From NCBI GenBank assembly GCA_011799875.1, contig CM022302.1:318908144-318972143 (forward strand): 64,000 nt of DNA, given 5' to 3'. Position numbers and translations under genes: made by a program. Each line of letters begins with the position of its first letter. The stretch's first letter is position 1. This document shows positions 53,983 to 64,000 of the stretch, in pieces. The notes under the pieces were generated by a model, which saw only the letters and a list, made by a program, of their open reading frames with translations, searched no databases and had not been told where the DNA came from. Origin of the DNA: Thinopyrum elongatum (lineage: Eukaryota > Streptophyta > Magnoliopsida > Poales > Poaceae).

Positions 53983-56900
53983 TGTGACGCCCCCGGCTCA
54001 ATCGTGCACTAATCATACACACAAATGCACATGATCAAGCCTAAGGACTCACGGGAAGATATCACAACACAACTCTAAAATATAAATAAAGTCATACCAG
54101 CTTTATATTACAAGCCAGGGGCCTCGAGGGCTCGAATACATAAGCTCGCATACAAGAGTCAGCGAAAGCATCAGATATCTGAGTACAAATATAAAAGAAA
54201 ACACAGATAGGCCCTTAGAAGGCAGGGCAAAAGAAAACACTACGATCGAAAGGCGCATGCCTCCTGCCTGGGACCCTCTGAACCTACTCCTGGTCGTCGG
54301 CCAACTCGTAGTAGTATCCACCCTCGGGGTAGTAGTAGCGATCGTCGGCGTGGGCAGCTGTATCCGGGGCTCCATCATCTGGTTGCATCAAAAGGGATAT
54401 GGGGGAAAAAGAAAGCAAAGCAACCGTGAGTACTCATCCGAAGTACTCAGCAAGCAAGGATCTACACTACATATGCAACGTTATCAAAGAGTGGCTGTGT
54501 ATGTGGACTGGGCTGCAGAAATGCCAGAATAGAGAGAAGGCCTAGTCCTATCGAAGACTAGCATCTTCAGAGGTCTTGCAGCATTAGAAGAGTGTAGATT
54601 AGTACCGTATAAAGTAGTAGTATCAATAAGTCTCATCCTCACCCAGAGATCCTTTCTCGACTCCCTGCGAGAAAGTAATCCCAGAGCCATACAGTCATCA
54701 ACCTCGTCCTGAGATCCCTTCTCGACTCCCTGTGAGAAGCAATCCCAGAGCCATATATCCAGGTATCATCTCAAGGTCTAGTTGTGTCGATCAGGATACA
54801 ACTCCGAGTGTCCTTTACCGTAGGACCGGATATCGATAGATGTGTTCTTCCCTGCAGGGGTGCACCAACTTACCCAACACGCTCGATTAACTCCGGCCGG
54901 ACACACTTTCCTGGGTCATGCCCGACCTCGGCCAAACGATACACCACAGCCCTACCTACAGTTCAACAGAGAGGTCCCCACCGGTCTACGTCCTAAGCGC
55001 TCAGGGGTCTTGGGCCGTCGACCTGTGCACTCCGGGTCGTTGCGAGCAGGGTGGATACCAGCGCCAACGGCACGATCGGACCCGGCCACAATCATGAACT
55101 GGACGTCTGACAGAACTGTCGGCTGATGCTATGATACAGAACACCCATACTATGCCCACGTGATGGTTAGTGCTATCAGGCCAGAGGCCTGCTCGGATCA
55201 AATATCCAAATCGTTAATGGACTAGGGCTTGCGGTAACGAGCAGAGACTCACGATCGATGTGACCCCATTGCCCCATCTCGAGGACTTGCTGCAAGGGCT
55301 AAGAATACCCGGCCGGACCTCGTATTCATCACGCGGGCACCATCCAGGTCAACCCATCTCCACAACACTCGCCACTTAGGCTCACGCGGGTACCCCTCAG
55401 GGTCGACCCGCCTTTCCAAGTAACAGTGTAAAGTCCAAGTATCCGTGTGTCCATAACATCAGGGGAATCCGAGGTATCACCCTCGTTGGATTCCTACTCG
55501 ATGTATCCATCAAGGTGAACTCGGAGGAATCACCCTCGCTGGGTTCACACTTGAGGTGTTGTACGACGGCGTCGTTATCGGAGGTGGTGAAGGAGGAATC
55601 ACCCTCGATGACCACGACCGAATAGCTACTCTACAGAGTTAACATCAGAAGTGCTACAAGAGGTTTCACCCTCGGCACTCGATATTAACGCTGCAGTGTC
55701 GTTACAACTAAGGGGGTGATGTGCGGTGCTGGGGTCTGGTCTTCAATCCCGTTGATCGGGTCTTCGATAATCCAGCGGGGCAGTTGGGACTAGTGGGGTC
55801 ACTGATAGGTCTCTACCCAGCCTATACTAGACAGTTTAGGATAAGCAGGTAAGGTTTCAAATGCAAGTTACAATAAACAGGCTATGCATCAGAATAGGTA
55901 AAGCAGTAGCAGCAACAATTCTAATGCAAGCATGGGAGAGAAAGAATAGGCGATATTGGTATGCTCAAAGGGGGGGGGGGGGTGCTTGCCTGGTTGCTCT
56001 GCGGCAAAGGCAAGGTCGTCAACGGTGGCGTCGGGCTCCTGAGCTGTGTCGATACCGGGAACTGCGTCGGGGTCTAACGAGAGGGAAGAGGGGGAGGAAA
56101 CAGTATAAATACACAGCAAACAAGAGCAACACAATGTACGACATGACAATATGCAGTGCCGGGTGTGTCCTAACGTATGGTTGCACGCCACCGAGGAAGG
56201 GGGAATCCATCCGGGAATGTTTTCCCAGTTCCGGACATTTGTCAAACAGATGACCGGAGGGGGACGGTTCCATGTTCGGATAGTTAGGGACGTGTGGCGG
56301 ACGAACGGACTGCGTATTCGGATTCGTCTCGTCGTTCTGAGCAACTTTCATGTACAAAGTTTTTCAATCCGAGCTACGGATTATATTCTAAGATTTTCCA
56401 AAGATTTAATCAATATTCTGAAATTACAGATTTATTATTAATTCAAATTATCCAAAACAGTAGAAATACTTTTTATACTCAGAGCCAGATAGCCTATTAG
56501 AATGACAGGTGGGGTCCAGTGGCTGAGTTAGCATGTACAGTCAGTAACTCAATAGTCAAAGTGTTGACTGGGGTCAAACATGAACAGTGACAGTGGGGCC
56601 CACATCTCATACTCACAGATCTAGTTAACGGTTTTTAATTAAACTAAACCAAATTAGTTAGTGGCTTGGGGCCCAGTAGTCAGAGGGGTTAGGGGGGTTA
56701 GTTAGCACCTAATTTGCTGACGGGTGGGTCCCACCGGCGATTTAAACACCGACACGCGCCGGTGAGCACAGAAGACGGCGGCGACGCGCGGCAGGCCAAT
56801 GGGATTTGCCGTCCGGCGTCCAAATCGCGCGCGGACGGTGACGTTCGAAAGCCCTCACCGAACCGCATCCAATGGTTCTACGCGCGCGGACTGAGGCGAT

Positions 56901-57974
56901 CGGTAACGCCGGCGATGAGGACTACAACGGCGGCCGGAGTACGCGCACGCGAGGGATGGCAGCCACGATGCACGGGGACGAGAGGGGAGAGGCTAGGGGG
57001 AAAGCATGAGCTCACAGGGGAGCCGCAGGTGAGCTTGGGGAGGCCGGGGCGCGTCGAAGGCGGCAGATCAAGCGGCGGCGACCGGCGGATGCAGCGGAGA
57101 GAAACGGCGATGGCGATGGCTTGGCGGCGTCCTGGCTCCAAATGGTTGCACGTAGACGACGTAGTCGAGGGTGCCGGAGCCCCTGGACGTCTTCCCGTGG
57201 CTCGGGGAGGTCGTCGGCCGTGGCAATGGCGAGGCGGCGGCGACGTACGCGCTCGGTGAGTTCGGACAGAGGAGGAAGAGCGAGTGAGAGGGAAAGTGGA
57301 GGGGCCTAGGGTTTGCGGGGGGGGGGGGGGGGGGTGCTTGCCCCTTATCCACCAGGGACGGTCGCAGCGACGCGCTGTCGACCGCGGGGCAGGGGGGGCC
57401 GGCGCGGCGGGTGCGGGCGTGCAGACACGGCGGGAGGAGGGAGAGAAAGCACTGCGCGGGCTGGGCCGGCCACTGTTGACCTTAGGCCCAGGCACGGTGG
57501 GCCTCTTTTCCTTTTCTTTCTTTTCTGTTTCTGTTTTTCTGTTTTCTGTTTTGTTTTGTCTTTTGTCTTTTGTTTTTATTTCAAACCACTTTTGTAAAAT
57601 ATGAGACTAGCCCAAATAAATATGGTGCATTATAAGCCACTGCAATATAATGGTTCTGAGTCCAAAGGTTTTCATTTGGATTTTATTTAATTAAAAAGGT
57701 ATTAAATAGTGCTGTTTTACTGCTGTTTGAGTCAGTTAATTAATTTAGTGAATGTTGGTTATGATTTTAGAATTGTCTCTGGAATATTTGCCATTTAATG
57801 AACATTTTAGTTTCTGGGTTTGGACAACTTTTATTTTCACTTTTAGTTTGAATTTCCATTTGAATTTGAATTTGAAAAGGGATATGATACTAATGATGAT
57901 TGAGCACTGTTGATCATGATGACATGGCATAATCAAAAGGGTGATTACTGTAGCTTAATACATGGGGTGTTACA
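53983..57974 (-). repeat. Gypsy 2 3' LTR
   Basis: 3,992 bp, TGTGACGCCCCC to GGGGTGTTACA. It contains a tandem doubling of about 68 bp around CTCGACTCCCTGCGAGAA (54650-54750), present once in the solo LTR, several AATCACCCTCG motifs (55460-55680), and an uninterrupted run of about 18 G near 57318. GC-rich 56740-57480 gives spurious open frames. Confidence 0.94.
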
Positions 57975-57990
57975 AATCTCCTCCACTAAC
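57975..57990 (-). other. Gypsy 2 polypurine tract
   Basis: GTTAGTGGAGGAGATT on the minus strand directly before the 3' LTR, the plus-strand priming site. Confidence 0.8.
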
Positions 57991-58010
57991 AAGAATTCTC
58001 GTCCCGAGAA

Positions 58011-61000
58011 TTAAGAGGTAGAAGGAAAAAGTTCGGGGTATTCCGCACGAAGACTATCCTTGCGTTCCCAAGTGGCTTCATCTTCAGAATGATTTGACCA
58101 CTGCACTTTGAGGAACTTGGTAACCTTCTGACGGGTTCGATGTTCAGCTTCATCGAGAATGCGGATCGGATGCTCCTTATAAGATAGATCATCTTGCAAT
58201 TCGAGCATCTCGTGATCCACTGCGCGGTGCGGAGATTCCTTGAAGCATTTACGAAGTTGCGACACATGGAAGACGTCGTGGATATGAGAGAATTGCGGTG
58301 GCAACTCCAATTTATATGCCACCTGACCACGTCTAGCAATAATGCGAAAAGGACCAATGTAGCGTGGAGCTAACTTGCCCTTGATTCCGAAATGGTGAGT
58401 GCCCTTCATAGGAGTGACACGAAGATAAGCTTGATCACCGGGTTGATAAGTCAAACCCCATCGTTTGCGATCATAGTTGCTCTTCTGGCGGTCCTGAGCC
58501 GCCTTGAGATTTTCTCGAACGATACGGACTTGTTCTTCGGCGTGTTGAATAATATCCGGACCCACGAGCGGTCGTTCCCCAGTTTCTGACCAATTCAGAG
58601 GGGTTCGACACTTACATCCATATAGAACTTCGAATGGGGCCATTTTCAAGCTGGCTTGATAGCTGTTGTTATAAGAGAACTCGGCATACGGAAGAGATTC
58701 TTCCCACTTCTTACCGAACGATATAACACAAGCTCGAAGCATGTCTTCAAACACTTGATTGACTCGCTCGACTTGGCCTTGGGATTGGGGATGATAAGCT
58801 GAACTCCAGGTAATATGAGTTCCCATAGCTTCTTGGAAACTTTCCCAGAACTTGGAAGTGAAAAGGCCGCCACGGTCCGAACTGATCTCCTTCGGAATGC
58901 CGTGGAGTGAAACAATTCTGGAGATATACAACTCTGCTAACTGACTAGCAGTAATCATCTCCTTGACAGGTAGAAAGTGTGCAACTTTAGAAAGTTGGTC
59001 GACGACGACAAGAATAGCATCGTGACCCTTCTGTGACCTGGGAAGTCCTGTAATGAAATCCATCTGAACCTTATCCCATTTCCATAGAGGAATAGGCAAC
59101 GGTTGCAGAATTCTAGCAGGCTTCTGATGTTCTGCTTTAACGCGACGACACACATCATGTTCAACAACATATCAAGCAATGTCCTGCTTCATTCTAGACC
59201 ACAAATACCTTTGACGGAGATCACGATACATCTTGGTGCTACCCGGATGAATAGACAGTGGGGTATCATGTGCCTCCTTCATGACTTTGTCAGTCATAAG
59301 CTCATAGCGAGGTACGACAATGCGGTTTCTGAAATACAAGGTTCCATCTTCAGACAGCGAGAAATCCCTGTACTTTTCAAGGTGAAGATCTTTCTTCATC
59401 AGATCAATTTCAGCATCTTTAGCTTGCGCATTCCTAACAGCTTTCTCAAGATCTGGTTGTATCACAAGGTTATTAAGAGAACCCTGTGGAACAATAAGCA
59501 GATTCAGCTTGCACAGTTCTTCAAAAAGACGAGGTTGAGCTCTCCTAACCATGAGGTTGTCGCAATAGGACTTGCGGCTTAAGGCATCAGCCATCACGTT
59601 AGCCTTGCCAGGTGTATAAGAAATACCCAAATCATAGTCCGCTATGGCCTCCATCCATCTTTGCTGACGGAGGTTTAGAGATGGCTGAGTGAACAAGTAC
59701 TTCAGACTTTTATGATCCGTGTATATCTCGCAACGATTACCGAGAAGGTAATGTCGCCACAACTGCAGTGCATAGATGACAGCAGCTAGTTCTAGATCAT
59801 GTACCGGATAATTCTCTTCATGTGGGCGCAACTGTCGAGAACCGTAAGCAATCACCTTACGCTCTTGCATTAGGACACAGCCTAATCCTTCACGGGATGC
59901 GTCACAATAAATCACAAAGTCTTTGCGGGAATCTGGAGGAGCAAGTACTGGGGCAGATGTTAGCTTGTCCTTGAGTGTTTGAAAACTTTCTTGACATTTT
60001 TCTGTCCATTCAAACTTAACGCCTTTGTGAAGCAGATCAGTCAAAGGCTTATCAATCTTTGAAAAATTCTCGACAAAACGACGGCAATAACTTGCAAGGC
60101 CGAGAAAACTTCTCACTTGCTTGACATTCTTCGGGGGAGTCCAGTCAAGAATAGCTGAACTCGTTCCGGGTTAACAGCAATTCCATCCTTGGAAATCACA
60201 TGACCAAGGTAAGTTACTTCAGAAAGCCAGAATTCACATTTGGAGTATTTGGCATACAACTGGTGTTCTCGGAGCCTTTCCAGTACAAGATGGAGGTGTT
60301 CAGCATGTTCTTCCTTATTCTTCGAATAAACCAGAATATCATCTAGATATACCACGACGAACTTGTCGAGGTAATCCATGAAGATGTAATTCATCAGACG
60401 GGAGAATGTGGCTGGAGCATTTGTTAAGCCAAATGACATTACAGTGTACTCATAAGAACCATAGCGAGTAACGAATGCTGTCTTGGGAATATCCTCTTCA
60501 CGAACACGGATCTGATGGTAACCCAACCTCAAGTTGAGTTTAGAAAACACCGATGACCCAGCAAGTTGATCATACAAATCATTGATCCGAGGAAGCGGAT
60601 ATTTGTTCTGGATTGTGGCTTGGTTAATGGGCCGGTAATCCTGAACCAATTGGTTAGTTCCATCCTTCTTCTTAACGAAGAGTGAAGGTGCTCCCCAAGC
60701 AGAGGAACTGGGGCGGATGAAACCCTTCTTAAGTGACGTGTCGATTTCCTCCTTAAGTTCAAGAAGGTGGTGCGGAGGCATCTTATAAGGACGCTTCGCA
60801 ATAGGAGTTGTGCCTGGTTTCAAGTCAATGACAAACTCAACAGCTCTAGCAGGGGGTATTCCTGGAAGTTCTTCTGGAAAGACATCTTGAAAATCACGAA
60901 CAACTGGAACGTTCTCGATGCCTTCAAGAGGTGAAGCATTCAATGCATTCAGAACATATATTTGAGTCTCGGCATTCTGAACTGTTCGGGCTGAGTATTT

Positions 61001-62341
61001 GACTGTCTGGCCAGAAGGATGGGTAAGTTGGACTTTCTTAGCGGCACAGTCAATCAAAGCATTGTGGGCGGTCAACCAGTCCATACCGAGAATGATGTCT
61101 ATGTCAGAAGGTCCAAAAGCAATAAGGGAAGCAGAGAACATCAACCCTTCAATTCTGATCTGATTGTTGTGACTTACCATTTTGGTTTGCCACCTGGAAC
61201 GGGGAGTGATGATTTCTAAAGGAGTGGGTAATGAGCTCATAGCTAACCCATGCAATTGTGCAAATTGTTGGGACACGATGGAATGTGATGCACCTGAATC
61301 AAACAGCACAGAGGCTGGCACTGAATTCACAGAGAGTGTTCCCAGCATGATAGTCGGTTCCTTCTGGGCCTTTTCAGCATTGACGTGACTGGCATGGCCA
61401 AGTACAACAGTAGATGGTATGACATTATGGTTTCTGAATCGACGGTTTTGACAATTCTTCTTACGACCAACAGGAGGACATGGTACAATTTGAGGAGAAG
61501 CCTTAGCATTAGGCGGTCCATCATGAACCGTTAGCTGTCTCGGCGGTGAAGACAGACGAGGTGCAACATATGACGGCCTTGGTGTTGGAGCAGGTCGATG
61601 GTAAACATTGTGCGGAATCCACACTCGACGTTTCTGAACAGGCTGACCCGAGGATGAGCCAACATCACGAGTGCGCTTGAGCGACTCTTGGTACTTCATC
61701 AGAGCAGTTTCAACTTGGAAAGATTGGCTAACAAGCGTTGCGAAGTCTGTGCAATCATGGACAACAAGTGCAAGGTTTATATCAGTACGCAGTCCTTCAC
61801 AAAATTTCTCCTGCTTGCGTGCGTCAGTGCAGACGTCATCTTCAGCATAGCGGGACAATTCGAGAAATTTCCTCTGATATTCATCCACAGTCATTGTGCC
61901 CTGTGAGAGTTTGCGGAACTCCTGCTTCTTCTGGTCCATCAGACCTTAAGGACTGTACCGTGCACGAAAAGCTGACTGAAATTCCTGCCAAGTGGTTACT
62001 GTTTTAGCAAGCAACATACCCTCGTGGCTTTCCCACCATTGAGCAGCTGATCCCCTCAGGTGATACGTCGCATAGGTGACATAACTGCCAGGGATAACAT
62101 TGGCCGACTTCATCTGGAAGGCAATGTCACGGAGCCAATCATCAGCATCCATTGGATCAGTCGAGCTGCGAAAAGTGGACGGATTGAGGTGCACGAATTC
62201 TGGTAGAGTTATTGGGGTAGGCTGTTGATGAGCATTCTGGTTTGGAAACTGAGCCAATATCCCGGTCATAACCTGACGGTTCAGTTCAAACTGCTGCATC
62301 ATTTCGGCAATATAAGGTGGAGGTGGAGAATCGTCAGCCAT
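58011..62341 (-). pseudogene. Gypsy 2 gag-pol polyprotein with three breaks
   Basis: gag starts at 62341 (MADDSPPPPYIAEMMQQFEL) and contains WWESHEGM. A TAA at 61946-61948 interrupts it, and the frame resumes with [20 protein letters not shown]. Protease: [13 protein letters not shown] and [46 protein letters not shown] and [11 protein letters not shown] (catalytic YLDD). A frameshift lies near 60165. RNase [21 protein letters not shown] lies at 59172-59174. IN: MDFITGLPRS, SSDRGGLFTSKFW and QGQVERVNQ give the DDE residues. The C-terminal chromodomain includes FLKVQWSNHSEDEATWE. One copy with so few breaks could still contribute RNA, but not a complete protein. Confidence 0.93.
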
Positions 62342-62944
62342 CCTGCCAAATCAACAGGGGCAGTTTAGCAAGTAAAACTGCAGGTGTATGGAGTTATTCA
62401 TGATGTAACACGGGAAAGAACAGGAAAGGCATTAGATATATGATAGTAGTCGTTAAAGACATACCAATCCATGCACAGAGTTAGATTCAAACGGATAGTA
62501 CGAGCTCGGGATCGCTCGCAGCTAGACAAACTAGGCGGCGCGCAGGCACGCGGTAAGGAAGTACACAATGAGACATAGCAAAAGCTACATCAACGTCGGA
62601 GAAAACTATTGGAGCGAGGAATCTGCAAGTGACAACACAGGGTGCCCTCGATAAAAGGATCCTATAAGCAGAACCTGGCCCGCAATCTTGAAGGAAGGGG
62701 GGAAATTTTCAGAACTCCGGGTGGATGTGATCACGAGAACCTAAAGTTGGAGTTAGTAAAAATTTTAACCCGAAAGGAAAAGAGATCAGAGTCCCAGAGT
62801 AAAGGTCGAGGAGTAAAAGATCCTAATACCACCCAATTGGCGACGCGGGCCCGTAAGCCACACAGCCAAGTTAGTAAATTAGTTTTTGGACCACTAGACT
62901 CAACTTCGGCCAAGGAGTTGGAAAGGGGGTTCCTATAGTCAGTC
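62342..62944 (-). other. Gypsy 2 5' leader
   Basis: About 600 bp between PBS and gag. No gene is seen. Confidence 0.8.
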
Positions 62945-62957
62945 GGCTCTGATACCA
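62945..62957 (-). other. Gypsy 2 primer-binding site
   Basis: TGGTATCAGAGCC on the minus strand, three bases after the 5' LTR end, a perfect initiator methionine tRNA type PBS. Confidence 0.93.
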
Positions 62958-62960
62958 ACT

Positions 62961-64000
62961 TGTGACGCCCCCGGCTCAATCATGCACTAATCATATACGC
63001 AAATGCACATGATCAAGCCTAAGGACTCATGAGAATATATCACAACACAACTCTAAAATATAAATAAAGTCATACAAGCTTTATATTACAAGCCAAGGGC
63101 CTCGAGGGCTCGAATACATAAGATCGCATACAAGCGTCAGCAGAAGCATCAGATATCTGAATACAAATATAAAAGAAAACATAGATAGGCCCTTAGAAGG
63201 CAGGGCAAAAGAAAACACTACGATCGAAAGGCGCAGGCCTCCTGCCTGGGACCCTCCGAACCTACTCCTGGTCGTCGGCCAACTCGTAGTAGTATCCACC
63301 CTCGGGGTAGTAGTAGCAATCGTCGGTGTGGGCAGCTGTATCCGGGGCTCCGTCATCTGGTTGCATCAAAAGGGATATGGGGGAAAAAGAAAGCAAAGCA
63401 ACCGTGAGTACTCATCCGAAGTACTCAGCAAGCAAGGATCTACACTACATATGCAACGTTATCAAAGAGTGGCTGTGTATGTGGACTGGGCTGCAGAAAT
63501 GCCAGAATAGAGAGAAGGCCTTGTCCTATCGAAGACTAGCATCTTCAGAGGTCTTGTAGCATTAGAAGAGTGTAGATTAGTACCGTATAAAGTAGTAGTA
63601 TCAATAAGTCTCATCCTCACCCAGAGATCCTTTCTCGACTCCCTGCGAGAAAGTAATCCCAGAGCCATACAGTCATCAACCTCGTCCTGAGATCCCTTCT
63701 CGACTCCCTGCGAGAAGCAATCCCAGAGCCATATATCCAGGTATCATCTCAAGGTCTAGTTGTGTCGATCGAGATACAACTCCGAGTGTCCTTTACCGTA
63801 GGACCGACTATCGATAGATGTGTTCTTCCCTACAGGGGTGCACCAACTTACCCAACACGCTCGATTAACTCCGGCCGGACACACTTTCCTGGGTCATGCC
63901 AGGCCTCGGCCAAACGATACACCGCAGCCCTACCTACAGCTCAGCAGAGAGGTCCCCGCCAGTCTACATCCTAAGTGCTCAGTGGTCTTGGGCCGTCGCC
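62961..64000 (-). repeat. Gypsy 2 5' LTR, truncated by the window edge
   Basis: Begins TGTGACGCCCCCGGCTCAAT next to the PBS and aligns with the first 1,040 bp of the 3' LTR, including the 68-bp doubling. Confidence 0.95.

Larger units (their letters stand above)
53983..64000 (-). mobile_element. Ty3/Gypsy LTR retrotransposon 2 (Tekay/Del-like chromovirus), runs off the window
   Basis: 3' LTR 53983-57974, polypurine tract, pol and gag on the minus strand, PBS, then the 5' LTR from 62961 to the edge. The LTR is 3,992 bp, so the whole element should be about 13 kb. The base pairs left of it are GGTGT, the expected half of a TSD whose partner lies beyond the window. Over the visible 1 kb the two LTRs differ by about 3% (hand estimate). 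A chromodomain at the integrase C-terminus and the domain style point to Tekay/Del. Confidence 0.93.

Noticed and set aside
56714..57604. Open frames of up to 205 codons near the end of the Gypsy 2 LTR
   Set aside because: Same GC-rich LTR effect, overlapping on both strands, with no domain.
1..64000. A multi-gene defence, biosynthetic or other novel host system
   Set aside because: Apart from PEPC, every supported coding region belongs to a transposable element or to a fragment inside one.

Overview
This is nuclear genomic DNA of a grass, most likely Triticeae (wheat, Aegilops or a close relative). The evidence is an Au-type SINE, several Stowaway MITEs, Gypsy LTRs of about 4 kb, plant RTE and L1 LINEs, and a plant-type phosphoenolpyruvate carboxylase (PEPC) gene with plant splice sites. 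I found one host gene; almost everything else is nested transposable elements. Splice sites, target-site duplications (TSDs) and element ends were read directly from the bases. Family names come from recognising motifs, because no search could be run.

1-12130 (minus strand): the first eight exons of PEPC, about 589 codons from the ATG at 11959 to the window edge. The exons join in frame with no stop. Intron 6 is 8.7 kb because it holds a decayed Copia element (1367-5656, itself hit by an Au SINE) and a decayed RTE LINE (5826-9120). 12140-17726: a Mutator-like element (MULE) with a perfect 9-bp TSD and an apparently intact four-exon DDE transposase gene, inserted 171 bp upstream of the PEPC start codon. 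17834-17917: a Stowaway MITE.

17927-35837: a 2.5-kb segment present twice in tandem. Copy 1 is split by an 8,145-bp Helitron (18768-26912, minus, carrying MITEs, a 5'-truncated L1-type LINE and exon-like pieces) and by a 4.7-kb MULE-like insertion (27039-31747, carrying a FAR1-like scrap and a small gene that looks like a GRF zinc finger). Copy 2 keeps the uninterrupted form of both insertion sites, so both insertions can be defined closely. 35838-39661: an element lying between two (TA)n tracts, with a perfect terminal palindrome near each end.

39662-64000: unrecognised sequence interrupted by a complete Gypsy element (41009-48896, TSD ACTGC, two 918-bp LTRs about 2.8% apart by hand count), a 4,082-bp solo LTR (49808-53889, TSD ATAGT), and a second Gypsy of the same LTR family as the solo copy (53983 to beyond 64000), a chromodomain-bearing chromovirus. 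Both Gypsy elements are broken by nonsense codons and frameshifts.

No operon or multi-gene host system is present. What the window offers is one probably working metabolic gene under heavy transposon load, a candidate autonomous MULE at its promoter, and two insertions dated by an internal reference copy.
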